DNA from: Aureimonas sp. AU12
GTDB lineage: Bacteria; Pseudomonadota; Alphaproteobacteria; Rhizobiales; Rhizobiaceae
Length of the DNA stretch: 61,707 nt
Reading direction: 5' to 3'
Assembly (NCBI RefSeq): GCF_001463705.1
Contig: NZ_BBWH01000041.1
Span: 1-61,707 of the forward strand
Position 1 is the stretch's first letter. Each line of letters starts with the position of its first letter. Below are positions 27,772-37,432 of this stretch, piece after piece. Below the pieces are notes generated by a model, which was not told the origin of the DNA, did not search any database, and saw nothing but the letters and a program-made list of their open reading frames with translations. Made by a program: the position numbers and the translations under genes.

Positions 27772-28239
27772 ATTCAAAAATCTCACTCAAAAATTTTTGC
27801 AGGTTCTGCCATTGTCCTGGTGATGGCGGATGTTGTCCGTGAGCGCTGAACGTCGAGCCGGCTTTGGTCGATGAGCGATCGGCGGCCTCGTCTCGAGTCA
27901 AGGATGCGAGCAGCTTCGCTGTCGACGCGTTCGGCTTGTCGCCGCCTGCGGCCGAGATGAATCGTTTGCCGTGCGGGACGTAGAACCGCCGCGCATGGCA
28001 GCCTCTAGGGACGAAGCGGTTCGGCTGGCTTGGGCCCGTTTCGAGGCGAAGGCGATGCCGCTTTGGTGCGAGGTCGACGCCGGCGCCTCGCCGCTCGCGC
28101 GGCATTCGGGGATCGGCCGCAACCAAATCGTCGAGGCGGGCGGATCGCCGTGAAAAATCGTGCCGAAACTTTGCCACCTGCCCCGGTCGCGGTGTAAACC
28201 GCAGCGGGGGCAAGCGCAGACCCCGCGGAGACATCGATC
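27772..28239. other. Intergenic region between tRNA-Gly and the HWE kinase gene
   Basis: These 468 bp hold no gene I can support. The first 30 bp are AT-rich (two copies of TCAAAAAT about 10 bp apart and the palindrome CAAAAATTTTTG near 27788-27799). An open frame of 60 codons at 27971 lacks protein character. The promoter of the kinase gene must lie in the right part. Confidence 0.5.
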
Positions 28240-30045
28240 TTGGACGTTTCGAAGAGCAGCGGGGATGGACAGTCCGTCAAAGCGCTGAAGCAGGCGCTGC
28301 GCGAGGCGCAGGCGCGCGAGGCCCTGCACCGGCAGATCGTCGACAGCGCCATCGATTTCGCCATCATCACCTTCGATCTCGATGGTCTCGTCACGTCCTG
28401 GAATATCGGCGCGGAGCGGATCCTCGGCTGGACGGAAGAGGAGATGCGCGGCAAGCCCGCGCGCCTGTTCTTCATTCCCGAGGATGCCGACGAGGGGGTG
28501 CCGGAACGCGAGATGCGCACGGCGCGCCAGGCGGGCCGCGGTGCCGACGAGCGCTGGCACCAGCGCAAGGACGAAAGCCGCTTCTTCGCCTCGGGCGAGA
28601 TCATGCTGCTGCGCGATGCCGACGAACGCCATGTCGGCTATCTCAAGATTCTGCGCGATCGCACGAAGCAGCGCCTCGACGCCGAGCGCCAGCGCGCGGA
28701 CGCCGAGTTCATGCGCTCGGTCCTGGCGGCATCCGACGACTGCATCAAGGTCCTCGATCTCGACGCCAACCTCACCTTCATGAGCGAGGGCGGCCAGCGT
28801 GTCATGGAAGTGTCCGACTTCAACGCCATCGTCGGCTGCCCCTGGCCCGACTTCTGGCAGAACGAGGGCAACGCCGCCGCGAAGGCGGCGCTCGAGACGG
28901 CGCGCGCCGGCGGCGTCGGTCGCTTCCAGGGAATCGCCGACACGATGAAGGGCAACACGCGGACCTGGGACGTTCAGGTGACCGCGATCCCCGGGCCCGA
29001 CGGCAAGCCGGAAAAGCTGCTGTCGGTCTCACGCGACGTGTCGCAGACCCGCGAGGCGCAGACCCTCCTCGCCCGCAGCCAGGCACGGCTGAACCTCGCG
29101 CTCGGCGCCGCCGGCATGATCGGCACCTGGGAGTGGGATCTCGAGACCGACCTCGTCCATGCCGACGAGCATTTCGCCCGCATCTACCGGGTCGATCCCG
29201 CACGCGCTGCCGAAGGCGCGCCGCTTGCCGACTACACGCGCAACTTCCATCCCGACGACATGCCCGCCTTCGAGGTGGAACTGGCGCGCCTCTTCGACGG
29301 TGCGTCGGATTTCTCGTCCGAGTATCGCGTCTTCCAGGACGACGGGTCCGTCCGCTGGCTGCTGGCGCGCGGCAAGCTGGTGCGCGATGCCGCGGGCAAG
29401 CCGATCCGATTCTCGGGCGCGGCCGTGGACATCACCGATCGCAAGCGGACCGAGGAGCAGCGCGACGAGCTGGCCCAGGAGGTCGCCCATCGCATGAAGA
29501 ACACGCTGGCGATGGTGCAGGCGATCGTCTCGCAGACGCTGCGCAGCGCGCCGACGCTGCCCGATGCCGCGCAGGCGATCGGCGGACGGCTCGGCGCCCT
29601 GTCGCTGGCGCAGGACATCCTGTTCCGCACGAGTTGGGAAGAGGCCGAGATCCACGACGTCGTCGAGGGCGCGCTGCGCCCGCACCGCCCCGACGACGAA
29701 CAGATCCGCGTGTCCGGCCCGAGCCTCACCCTGACCGCCCAGCAGGCCCTCGGGCTGTCGCTCGCCTTGCACGAACTGTGCACCAACGCCGTGAAATACG
29801 GCGCGATGTCGACGCCGCAGGGCCGCGTCGACGTGTCGTGGACGCTGTCGCCGGAGGGCGCATTCGCCTTCGACTGGAGCGAGAGCGGCGGCCCGTCGGT
29901 GATCCCGCGCACCCGCAGCGGCTTCGGCTCGCGGCTGATGGAGCGCATCGTGCCGAGCTACTTCTCCGGCGAAAGCGCGATCGGCTTCGAAGCCACGGGC
30001 CTGCACTATCACCTGCAGGGTGCGATCAAGCCGACCGCCGGCTGA
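28240..30045 (+). CDS. PAS-domain sensor histidine kinase, HWE family
   Basis: A soluble 601-residue kinase. It has a first PAS at about 25-145 (AIDFAIITFDLDGLVTSWNIGAERILGWTEEEM, with a PAC end), a second at about 150-265, and a third at about 280-405 (GTWEWDLETDLVHADEHFARIY). The kinase core has phospho-acceptor H417 in EVAHRMKNTLAMVQAIV. Its ATP-binding part carries HELCTNAVKYGAMS and the W-x-E block FDWSESGGP, which define the HWE group. Such kinases often sense light, redox or general stress in alphaproteobacteria; the first PAS lacks the LOV cysteine motif. The start is a TTG at 28240 with GCGGAG upstream. It is an orphan with no response regulator beside it. Confidence 0.9.
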   Translation: MDVSKSSGDGQSVKALKQALREAQAREALHRQIVDSAIDFAIITFDLDGLVTSWNIGAERILGWTEEEMRGKPARLFFIPEDADEGVPEREMRTARQAGRGADERWHQRKDESRFFASGEIMLLRDADERHVGYLKILRDRTKQRLDAERQRADAEFMRSVLAASDDCIKVLDLDANLTFMSEGGQRVMEVSDFNAIVGCPWPDFWQNEGNAAAKAALETARAGGVGRFQGIADTMKGNTRTWDVQVTAIPGPDGKPEKLLSVSRDVSQTREAQTLLARSQARLNLALGAAGMIGTWEWDLETDLVHADEHFARIYRVDPARAAEGAPLADYTRNFHPDDMPAFEVELARLFDGASDFSSEYRVFQDDGSVRWLLARGKLVRDAAGKPIRFSGAAVDITDRKRTEEQRDELAQEVAHRMKNTLAMVQAIVSQTLRSAPTLPDAAQAIGGRLGALSLAQDILFRTSWEEAEIHDVVEGALRPHRPDDEQIRVSGPSLTLTAQQALGLSLALHELCTNAVKYGAMSTPQGRVDVSWTLSPEGAFAFDWSESGGPSVIPRTRSGFGSRLMERIVPSYFSGESAIGFEATGLHYHLQGAIKPTAG

Positions 30046-30161
30046 CGGACGAGAAGCGTTCGAAAACGGCTGGTCGCTCGCTTCGCACATCGATAAGCCG
30101 GCAAACCTGATATCCGATCCAGATCCTGGGGCCGACAGCGGTTGCCGTTTGTCGCACTGCC

Positions 30162-30192
30162 CCAACGTGAAAGCCGGCTCGGCTTTCGTTGG
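30162..30192. terminator. Bidirectional terminator between the two kinase genes
   Basis: GAAAGCCG (30169-30176) and CGGCTTTC (30180-30187) form an 8-bp stem with a GCT loop. It is extended by CCAAC/GTTGG (30162-30166 with 30188-30192) across a 2-nt bulge. It lies between the convergent HWE kinase and hybrid kinase genes. Confidence 0.65.
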
Positions 30193-30199
30193 AAATGCT

Positions 30200-33055
30200 C
30201 TAACCGCCGGCGATCATCGTCTTGATGCGGGTCGCCAGCGCGTTCACGTCGAAGGGCTTCGTCACCACCTGCATGCCGGGGTCGAGATGGCCATGGCTGA
30301 GAACGGCGTTCTCGGCATAGCCGGTGACGAACAGAACTTTCAGACCGGGGCGCAGCTCGCGTGCGGCGTCGGCGACCTGCCGTCCGTTCATGCCGTTGGG
30401 CAGGCCGACATCTGTCACGAGGAGGTCGATGCGCGCATCCGAGGCGATGACCTTCAGGCCCTGCGGCCCGTCGCCGGCCTCGAGCGCGACGTAGCCGAGA
30501 TCTTCGAGGATATCGACCACGAGCATGCGCACGATCGGCTCGTCGTCGATCACCAGCACGGTCTCGCCGGCATCAGCCGACGATGGCACCAGGGCTGCTA
30601 TCGGCGCGTCCGCGACCTCGTCGACATGGTGGCGCGGCAGGTAGAGGCAGACCATCGTGCCCTGCCCGACCTCGGAATAGATCCGCACCTGACCGCCGGA
30701 CTGGCGCACGAAACCGTAGATCATCGACAGGCCGAGACCGGTGCCGACGCCGATCGGCTTGGTGGTGAAGAACGGGTCGAAGGCCCGTTCGATGATCGAG
30801 GCGGCCATGCCCGTGCCGTTGTCGGAAACGCAGAGCGAGACGTACTGGCCGGGCGGCAGATCGCGCTCGCGGCCCGCACGCTCGTCCAGCCAGCGGTTGG
30901 CGGTCTCGATCGTCAGGCGGCCGCCATCGGGCATGGCGTCGCGGGCGTTGATGCAGAGGTTGAGAAGCGCGTTCTCGAGCTGGTTGGGATCAACGAGGGT
31001 CGACCAGAGCCCGCCGCTGGCGACCGTCTCAAGCGTGATCGCCGGGCCGACGGTGCGCCGCACGAGATCCTCCAGCCCCGACACCAGACGGTTGACGTCG
31101 GTGGCCTTGGGCTCGAGCGTCTGGCGGCGTGAAAAGGCGAGAAGGCGGTGGGTCAGTGCCGCGGCGCGCCTGGCCGCGCCCTGCGCCCCCACCATGTAGC
31201 GGTCGAGATCGTTGACGCGCCCTTGCGCGATGCGCGCCTGCATGAGGTCGAGGCTGCCGGAAATCCCGGCGAGAAGATTGTTGAAGTCGTGAGCGATGCC
31301 GCCGGTGAGCTGGCCCACGGCCTCCATCTTTTGCGACTGGCGCAGCTGCTCCTGCGCGTCGGCGAGCGCAGTCTCGTCGGCGATGCGCCGGGAGACGTCG
31401 GTGACGATCTGCGAGGCTCCGACGCGCCGTCCGCTTTCGTCCAGGAGCACGCTGAACTTCATCTCGTAGTAGCCGCCGGCGGTCTCGGGATCGCCGAAGC
31501 GGGCGACCGCGGTGAACTCCTCGCCGCCCAGCGCGCGCGACCAGACGGCCTCTGCCCCCGCCCGCTGGTCGGGCTGGTCGGCGAGAAGGTCGAGCATGCG
31601 GTCACCGACCTTCGGCCAGACGCCGAAGACCCGCTCGAACTCGCGCGCGCCCGCCGGATTGATCGCCAGCCAGCGATAGTCGAGATCGACCACATGGACG
31701 AAGGCGTCTGTGTTTTCCAGGATACGCGCCATGAGGTCGCGCTCCCGGGTTCTCTCGGTGACGCGCAGTTCCAGCGCCGCGGTGAGCGTCCGCAGGTCCT
31801 CCTCGGCCTGTCGTCGCTCGCTCACGTCGGTGGCCGCGCCGAACCATTCGCGCACGGTGCCGTCGGCATCGAGGAGCGGCACGGCACGCGCGAGCGTCCA
31901 GCCGGTGCTGCCGTCGCCGCGTAGCACCCGGTGCTCGCACTGGAACAGGCCCTTGGTGCCGATCGCCTGCCCGACCGCGGCGACAACGAGGATGTGGTCG
32001 TCGGGGTGGACGAGATCGTCGAGCCAATTCGCGTCGGGTTCGACCTGATCCGGCAGGATCCTGCCGTCCAGAAGCGGTCGCCGCCGCTGCCAGTCCGGAT
32101 CCATCGAGAAGAAGGCTTCGGACGAGGCCGCGGCCAGCGCGCTGAGGCGCTGCTCCCTGTCCTTCAGCGCGGCGATGCCGCGCATCCGCTCGGTGACGTC
32201 GGAGCCCTCGACGAAGATCGCATCGACCTGGCCTTCCCCATCGAGGACGGGCTGGAACACGAAGTCGACGAAGCGCTCGACCAGGGGGCCGCCGGGCTCT
32301 TCCTGAGCCGCATAGGCGGCGCCGGCCGCAGAGAACGCCTCGCCGCTGGCGCGCACCCGGTCGAGGAGATCGGCATAGCCTTGCGCCACCGTTTCCGGCA
32401 GTGCCTCGCGCAGGGTGCGCCCGACGACGTCGCGCTCGCCGATGAGGCGCAGATAGGCGGCGTTGGCCAGCTCGAACCGGTGCTCGGGGCCCCGCAGCAG
32501 CGTCATGAAGCTCGGCGCCTGCTCGAACATCTGCGCCAGACGCCCGCGCTCGTCCTCCACCGATCGCAGCGCCAGCACCTTCTCGGTGGTCTCGGTGGCG
32601 ATCGTCAGGAGCCCGACGACGCGGCCCTCGTCGTCGCGCAGCGGCGTATAGGAGAAGGAAAAATAGGTGACGTCGCGCTCGCGCCCGGCGAGCGCGATCG
32701 GCTGGTCGTCGAACCGCTGCGAGCGCCCCTCGAGCGTTGCCTCGACCACCGGGGCGTATTCCTCCCAGATCTCGGCCCAGGTCGAGCGGTAGGGCGTGCC
32801 GAAGGCCTGCGGGTGCTTCGTGCCGAGAAACGGGATGTAGCCGTCGTTGTAGATCGAGGTGAGGTCCGGCCCCCATGCGATATAGGCGGGCTGGGCGGAT
32901 TCGAACGCGAAGGAGACGATGGCGAGAAGCGCCCGCGGCCATCCGGACAGGGGGCCGAGCGGCGTCGCGCTCCAGTCGAAGTCGCGGGCGAGGGCCCCGG
33001 TCTCGCCCTTCCAAGCATCGGTCGGCCAGGACACCGCTTCTGTCTCTTCGCCCAC
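30200..33055 (-). CDS. Multi-PAS hybrid histidine kinase with C-terminal receiver
   Basis: A soluble protein of about 951 residues. It has four PAS/GAF-like sensor segments (about 20-150, 155-290, 295-425 and 440-560), a HisKA domain with H589 in GGIAHDFNNLLAG, and an HATPase with N box NALLNLCINARDAMP and G boxes DNGTGM and GVGTGLGLSMIYGF. A C-terminal receiver has phospho-acceptor D882 (LLVTDVGLPN). It likely relays phosphate to an unlinked protein. I chose a GTG start at 33055 because GGGGGGA lies 6 nt upstream; the open frame extends to 33274, but that part is Arg-rich and without homology. It lies downstream of chvE on the same strand but behind a likely terminator. Confidence 0.9.
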   Translation of the reverse strand: MGEETEAVSWPTDAWKGETGALARDFDWSATPLGPLSGWPRALLAIVSFAFESAQPAYIAWGPDLTSIYNDGYIPFLGTKHPQAFGTPYRSTWAEIWEEYAPVVEATLEGRSQRFDDQPIALAGRERDVTYFSFSYTPLRDDEGRVVGLLTIATETTEKVLALRSVEDERGRLAQMFEQAPSFMTLLRGPEHRFELANAAYLRLIGERDVVGRTLREALPETVAQGYADLLDRVRASGEAFSAAGAAYAAQEEPGGPLVERFVDFVFQPVLDGEGQVDAIFVEGSDVTERMRGIAALKDREQRLSALAAASSEAFFSMDPDWQRRRPLLDGRILPDQVEPDANWLDDLVHPDDHILVVAAVGQAIGTKGLFQCEHRVLRGDGSTGWTLARAVPLLDADGTVREWFGAATDVSERRQAEEDLRTLTAALELRVTERTRERDLMARILENTDAFVHVVDLDYRWLAINPAGAREFERVFGVWPKVGDRMLDLLADQPDQRAGAEAVWSRALGGEEFTAVARFGDPETAGGYYEMKFSVLLDESGRRVGASQIVTDVSRRIADETALADAQEQLRQSQKMEAVGQLTGGIAHDFNNLLAGISGSLDLMQARIAQGRVNDLDRYMVGAQGAARRAAALTHRLLAFSRRQTLEPKATDVNRLVSGLEDLVRRTVGPAITLETVASGGLWSTLVDPNQLENALLNLCINARDAMPDGGRLTIETANRWLDERAGRERDLPPGQYVSLCVSDNGTGMAASIIERAFDPFFTTKPIGVGTGLGLSMIYGFVRQSGGQVRIYSEVGQGTMVCLYLPRHHVDEVADAPIAALVPSSADAGETVLVIDDEPIVRMLVVDILEDLGYVALEAGDGPQGLKVIASDARIDLLVTDVGLPNGMNGRQVADAARELRPGLKVLFVTGYAENAVLSHGHLDPGMQVVTKPFDVNALATRIKTMIAGG

Positions 33056-33281
33056 GCCGTCCCCCCATTCGCGATCGCCGAGAAGCGACCTATCAGCAAC
33101 CGCAGGCCACGCCAATCGACGGCGCCCCCTCGCGCGTCGCGCTGCCCGCCCCGTCCGTGGCGATCTCCTCTGCGGCGAATGCGAAGCGCCGCACTTCGTT
33201 GCATGCGGATGCGGGCCGCGACACTCCCGGCCGCCGGCCCTGGCGTTCCGCGCGCCATTCGGCGAAGGCCCCAACGCGAAA

Positions 33282-33311
33282 CGCCGGCCCCGGACGGATC
33301 CGGAACCGGCG
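33282..33311 (-). terminator. Candidate terminator of chvE
   Basis: Just after the chvE stop, 33306-33311 and 33282-33287 pair (CGCCGG/CCGGCG). An inner CCGG/CCGG pairing extends the stem, and TTTCG follows on the minus strand. A perfect 14-bp palindrome CTCGACATGTCGAG lies beside it at 33313-33326, between the stop codon and this hairpin. Confidence 0.5.
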
Positions 33312-33332
33312 CCTCGACATGTCGAGAAATGC

Positions 33333-34394
33333 CTACTTCAGCTGGTCTTCGGTGTAGTAGCCGCCGTCGACGAGGATCTGCTTGTAGTTCTCCTTCGTCA
33401 CGAGGACGGGCTTCAGCAGGTAGGACGGAACGACCTTCGAGCCGTTGTCGTAGCTCTTGGTGTCGTTGACGGTGACCTCGGTGCCCGCCGCCATCGCGTC
33501 CACCATGTCGACCGTCACCTTGGCGAGGTCTCGCGTGTCCTTGAAGACGGTGGAGGTCTGGTCGCCGGCGATGATCGACTTGATCGAGGGCAGCTCGGCG
33601 TCCTGGCCGGTGATCACCGGCATCTTGCGGGTCCCCGAGCCGTAGCCGACGCCCTTCAGCGAGGAGATGACGCCGCGCGCGATCACGTCGTTGGGCGCCA
33701 GCACCGCATCCACCGCCTTGTCGGAGTAGTAGGCCGACAGGATGTTGTCCATGCGCGACTGCGCAGTCGCCGCATCCCAGCGCAGCGTGCCGACCGTTTC
33801 CATGCCTTCCTGCTTGGAGCCGATCACGAGCTTGCCGGAATCGACGTAGGGCTGCAGCACGCTCATCGCGCCATTGTAGAAGAAGAAGGCGTTGTTGTCG
33901 TCCGGCGAGCCGCCGAAGAGCTCGATGTTGAACGGGCCCTTGCCGTCCTTCAGGCCGAGGCTCTGCTCGATCGAGGTGCCCTGGATGACGCCGACCTGGA
34001 AGTTGTCGAACGTCGCGTAGTAGTCGACATCCGGCGAATTGCGGATCAGGCGGTCATAGGCGATGACCTTGATGCCCTTGGCATGCGCCTGGCCAAGGAT
34101 GTCCGTGAGGGTCGTGCCGTCGATCGAGGCGACCACGAGGACCTTTGCGCCCTTCGTCACCATGTTCTCGATCTGGCTAAGCTGCGTCGGGATGTCGTCG
34201 TCGGCATATTGCAGGTCGGGCGCGTAGCCCTTTTCGGTCAGCTGCTTGACGATGTTGTTGCCGTCGTCGATCCAGCGCGCGACCGTCTTGTCGGGCATGG
34301 CGACGCCGATGGCGCCCTTGTCCTGCGCCAGCGCAGGCGCGGCAAGCGTCAGCGCCATCGCAGCGCCGGCCAGAAGTGTCCTGATGGATGTCAT
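33333..34394 (-). CDS. chvE: ChvE-type periplasmic sugar-binding protein
   Basis: A 353-residue periplasmic binding protein with signal peptide [24 protein letters not shown]. The mature sequence ([111 protein letters not shown] at the C terminus) follows the Agrobacterium ChvE protein closely. ChvE binds aldoses such as glucose, galactose, arabinose and xylose for ABC import and, in Agrobacterium, co-senses plant sugars with VirA. No ABC ATPase or permease (gguA/gguB) follows. The start is the ATG directly before the signal peptide. Linkage to xylA and a LacI repressor suggests xylose or a related pentose. Confidence 0.88.
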   Translation of the reverse strand: MTSIRTLLAGAAMALTLAAPALAQDKGAIGVAMPDKTVARWIDDGNNIVKQLTEKGYAPDLQYADDDIPTQLSQIENMVTKGAKVLVVASIDGTTLTDILGQAHAKGIKVIAYDRLIRNSPDVDYYATFDNFQVGVIQGTSIEQSLGLKDGKGPFNIELFGGSPDDNNAFFFYNGAMSVLQPYVDSGKLVIGSKQEGMETVGTLRWDAATAQSRMDNILSAYYSDKAVDAVLAPNDVIARGVISSLKGVGYGSGTRKMPVITGQDAELPSIKSIIAGDQTSTVFKDTRDLAKVTVDMVDAMAAGTEVTVNDTKSYDNGSKVVPSYLLKPVLVTKENYKQILVDGGYYTEDQLK

Positions 34395-34586
34395 GATGCG
34401 TCTCCTCCCAGAGATCAGGGGCCGAGGTTTCCCGCCTCGCCCCTCAAGGTTTCGTCCAACCACTGCCCCGTCCGCGACGCTGGCGTCCCTCCATGGACGC
34501 CATCGCGGCGAACGAATTCCAGTCCCTTCGGCGTCCGGCGAAGGCGGGCCCATGCCCCCGCATCCGCCCGACCCGTCCTCCCTCGC

Positions 34587-35903
34587 TCAAACGTAGCGGT
34601 TGAGGACACCCTCGAGATATTCCTGCCGGCCCGAGCGCGGCTGCGGCTGGAGCGTCAGGCCCCGGCTCGCCACCGCCTCCAGCGTGCGCTCGCCGGCGAG
34701 GATCGCACGGTTCTCCGCCGCGTCCCACCCCGCGTAGCGCGCCGCGAGCGGCGTCTCCAGCGCCCCGTCCGTCAGCATGCGCTCGGCGGCCAGCAGCGCG
34801 CGGGCGCAGGCGTCCATCGAGGCGACATGCGCGATCACCAGATCCTGCGGATCGATCGACTGGCGCCGGATCTTGGCATCGAAGTTCAGCCCGCCGGTGG
34901 TCATGCCGCCGTGCTTCAGCACCTCGTGGAAGACGAGCGTCATCTCCTTCACGTCCATCGCGAACTGGTCGGTATCCCAGCCCAGGAGATCGTCGCCACG
35001 ATTGATGTCGAGCGAGCCAAACAGGTCGCTGGCATAGGCGAGCTTGACCTCGTGGTCGAAGGAATGACCGGCGAGAATGGCGTGGTTCTGCTCGAGGTTG
35101 AGCTTCACGTCGGCGGTGAGGTCGTATTTCTGCAGGAAGCCGAAGACGGTCGCCGTGTCGAAGTCGTACTGGTGCTTCGAGGGCTCCTTGGGCTTGGGCT
35201 CGATGAGAATCGGACCCTGGAAGCCGATTTTGTGCTTGTACTCGACGAGCATCGACAGGAAGCGACCGAGTTGGTCGAGCTCGCGGCCCATGTCGGTGTT
35301 CAGCAGCGTCTCGTAGCCCTCGCGCCCGCCCCAGCAGACGTAGTTCTCGCCCTTCAGCCGGTGCGTCACGTCGAGCGCCGCCTTCACCTGTCCGCAGGCA
35401 TAGGCGAAGACGTCGGGATCGGGGTTGGTGGCGGCGCCCGCCATGTAGCGGCGGTTCGAGAAGAGGTTCGCCGTGCCCCAGAGGAGCCGCACCTTGGCGC
35501 TCGCCATCTTCTCCTCGAAGAGGTCGGCGACGGCGTTGAGATTGTCGATCGAGCCCTGCAGCGTCTCGCCCTCGGGCGCGACGTCCGCATCGTGGAAGGT
35601 GAAGAAGGGCACGTCGAGCAGACGGAAGAGATCGAAGGCGACGTCTGCCTTTTCGCGGGCGCGGGCCATCGGGTCGCCCGCCGCCATCCAGGGGCGCAGG
35701 AAGGTCTCGCCGCCGAAGGGATCGCCGCCCGGCCAGGTGAACGAGTGCCAGTAGCAGGCGGCAAAGCGGAGCTGGTCCTCCATCCGCCGGCCCATGACCG
35801 TGCGGTCCTTGTCGTAGAAGCGGAACTGCAGCGGATCGGTCGAGCCTTCGCCGACGAAGCGCGCGGCCTCGCCCATGTCGAAGAAATTGTCTGCGCCCGC
35901 CAT
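34587..35903 (-). CDS. xylA: Xylose isomerase
   Basis: A 438-residue class II xylose isomerase, which converts D-xylose to D-xylulose. Family signatures include [28 protein letters not shown] (catalytic His and Asp), [11 protein letters not shown], the metal-ligand regions [17 protein letters not shown] and [18 protein letters not shown], and [15 protein letters not shown]. The ATG at 35903 has GGGAGGA 5 nt upstream. It is followed after about 190 bp by chvE and preceded by the LacI-type gene, all on the minus strand. No xylulokinase (xylB) is in the window. Two palindromes upstream may be operators. Confidence 0.96.
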   Translation of the reverse strand: MAGADNFFDMGEAARFVGEGSTDPLQFRFYDKDRTVMGRRMEDQLRFAACYWHSFTWPGGDPFGGETFLRPWMAAGDPMARAREKADVAFDLFRLLDVPFFTFHDADVAPEGETLQGSIDNLNAVADLFEEKMASAKVRLLWGTANLFSNRRYMAGAATNPDPDVFAYACGQVKAALDVTHRLKGENYVCWGGREGYETLLNTDMGRELDQLGRFLSMLVEYKHKIGFQGPILIEPKPKEPSKHQYDFDTATVFGFLQKYDLTADVKLNLEQNHAILAGHSFDHEVKLAYASDLFGSLDINRGDDLLGWDTDQFAMDVKEMTLVFHEVLKHGGMTTGGLNFDAKIRRQSIDPQDLVIAHVASMDACARALLAAERMLTDGALETPLAARYAGWDAAENRAILAGERTLEAVASRGLTLQPQPRSGRQEYLEGVLNRYV

Positions 35904-35913
35904 GCCGTCCTCC

Positions 35914-35926
35914 CGAAACCGTTTCG
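35914..35926 (-). promoter_or_regulatory. Candidate LacI-type operator at the xylA ribosome site
   Basis: CGAAACCGTTTCG is a perfect 6+1+6 inverted repeat of the GAAA-N-CG-N-TTTC kind bound by LacI-family proteins. It touches the xylA ribosome-binding site. The neighbouring LacI-type protein is the obvious candidate ligand-responsive repressor. Confidence 0.45.
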
Positions 35927-35951
35927 ACGACACCTCTGCGGATTCGCCGTC

Positions 35952-35969
35952 TTGAGTTACGTACCTCAA
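35952..35969 (-). promoter_or_regulatory. Second palindrome upstream of xylA
   Basis: TTGAGTTACGTACCTCAA pairs at 8 of 9 positions around its centre. It lies 49 bp upstream of the xylA start and 26 bp from the first palindrome. It could be an operator for the LacI-type protein or another regulator. Confidence 0.4.
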
Positions 35970-36029
35970 ACTGGATCGGGACGGCAATCCCCCTCCTCGC
36001 GATGTCAGGTCGGGCAGGGTCGCGTTCGC

Positions 36030-37070
36030 TCAGAACGGCAGATTGTCCTTCAGCAGGATCTCGATGCGGATGCGCTCCTGGTCCTCGTCGACCCCGGTAC
36101 CGTTGAGGGCGGCGAGCACGACGCGCACCGCCGAGCGGGCCTCGTGGCCGGGATCCTGGACGATGAGGGCGTCGAGCGCACCGTCTTCGAGCAGCGGGCG
36201 CGTCTCGGCCGTCAGTTCGTGGGCGATCACCAGCGCCGTCGAGCCGGCATCACGAAGCGCCTGCACGAGGCCGGCATTGCCGGCCCCCGCGCTGTAGACG
36301 GCGGCGGGCGCCGCGCCCGAGGCGAAAAGCGCCGATATCGCGGCATGCGCGGCGTCGGCATCGTCCTGCCCCTCGACGATGCCGGAGATCGCGAGATGCG
36401 GAAAGCGCTCAGTCAGCGCCTCCGCAAATCCGTCGAGCCGGTCGCGGTGATCGCGCAGCGCGCGGGCGCCGAGCAGCACGGCGACGCTGCGCGGCGCCGC
36501 ACCCAAAAAGCGGCCCGCCAGCGCGCCCGCGACGCGTCCCGCCGCCCGATTGTCGATGCCGACATAGCGATGGCGGGCCGAGCCCGGCACGTCGGAGACG
36601 AGCGTCACTACGGGAACGCCGCAGGCCTGCGCCGCATCGATCGCGGCCAGGACGCCGGGATCGTCGAGACCGACCGCGATCACCGCGTCGCCTGCCGCCG
36701 CCGCGCGCGCGATCGCCGCGGCCAGCCGGTCCGGCCGGAAGCCGTCCGCCTCGATCAGCGCGAGATCGATTCGGCGGGCGCCGAGCGTGCGCGCGGCCTG
36801 CCGCAACTCCTCGGCCAGCCGCGCCATGAACGGGTTGGTGCCCCGCGGCAGCACCGCGGAGACCTTGAAGCGCACGCGGCGCGCCAGTTCCGCGGCGCCG
36901 GGATGGCGCTCGAAGCGCAGGCTCTCCACCGCCGCCTCGACGCGGGCGATCGTCGCCGCCCGCACGCCGGGCCGCCGGTTGACGACGCGATCGGCCGTCG
37001 CCAGGCTGACGCCGGCCTCCCGCGCCACGTCGCGCAACGTGGCGACGCCGCCCTCCTCCCGTTCCGCCAT
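36030..37070 (-). CDS. LacI-family transcriptional regulator
   Basis: A 346-residue repressor. Residues about 10-60 are a LacI helix-turn-helix with hinge: ATLRDVAREAGVSLATADRVVNRRPGV. The usual S of ATVSRVLN is D here (ATADRVVN), a variant known from a subgroup with ChvE-like ligand domains. The ligand-binding part (70-330) is a periplasmic-binding-protein fold (VIAVGLDDPGVLAAIDAA, RYVGIDNRAAGRVAGALAGRFLG). AGGAGA precedes the ATG at 37070 by 7 nt. It probably controls the downstream xylA and chvE; the ligand would be a sugar. It may share the operon or have its own promoter in the 362-bp upstream gap. Confidence 0.88.
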   Translation of the reverse strand: MAEREEGGVATLRDVAREAGVSLATADRVVNRRPGVRAATIARVEAAVESLRFERHPGAAELARRVRFKVSAVLPRGTNPFMARLAEELRQAARTLGARRIDLALIEADGFRPDRLAAAIARAAAAGDAVIAVGLDDPGVLAAIDAAQACGVPVVTLVSDVPGSARHRYVGIDNRAAGRVAGALAGRFLGAAPRSVAVLLGARALRDHRDRLDGFAEALTERFPHLAISGIVEGQDDADAAHAAISALFASGAAPAAVYSAGAGNAGLVQALRDAGSTALVIAHELTAETRPLLEDGALDALIVQDPGHEARSAVRVVLAALNGTGVDEDQERIRIEILLKDNLPF

Positions 37071-37432
37071 GCCGATGTCTCCTGCCACTTCACCCGGTTC
37101 CCGAAGGAAACGGGTCGTGCCCAGCATGAAGCCCCGCGCACGCTCGCTCAACCGTTTCCGCCGCTTCGGCGCCCGATTCGACTTCGAGCCGGCTCTGGAT
37201 GGGATGAAGGGAACGGGCTTCGCGCAACGGGCCGAAACCGGGCGTACCCGGGTTCCCATGGGAAGGCGGCCCCTTCGCAAAACGGGTCGCCGCAACGGCG
37301 AAGCCGACGTCTCTTTCCGGAAGGGAAGAGGGGCGAGCGGTACTCAACACCACTTCCGCTCGCCGACACAGGAATAGCCCGATTATGATGAAGGAAGCGT
37401 TTCCATCCGGCGACCGCGCGACGAGGATCCGC
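37071..37432. other. Intergenic region upstream of the LacI-type gene
   Basis: These 362 bp hold no gene I can support. They contain a GGAAGCGTTTCC dyad at 37393-37404, similar to a LacI-type operator but about 320 bp from the regulator's start. CCCG/CGGG arms surround AAGGAAA near 37100, closer to the likely promoter. Confidence 0.45.

Noticed and set aside
32919-37388. Plus-strand open frame of 1,489 codons spanning chvE, xylA and the LacI-type gene
   Set aside because: It runs antisense to three well-supported genes and shows only the mirrored composition of their codons.
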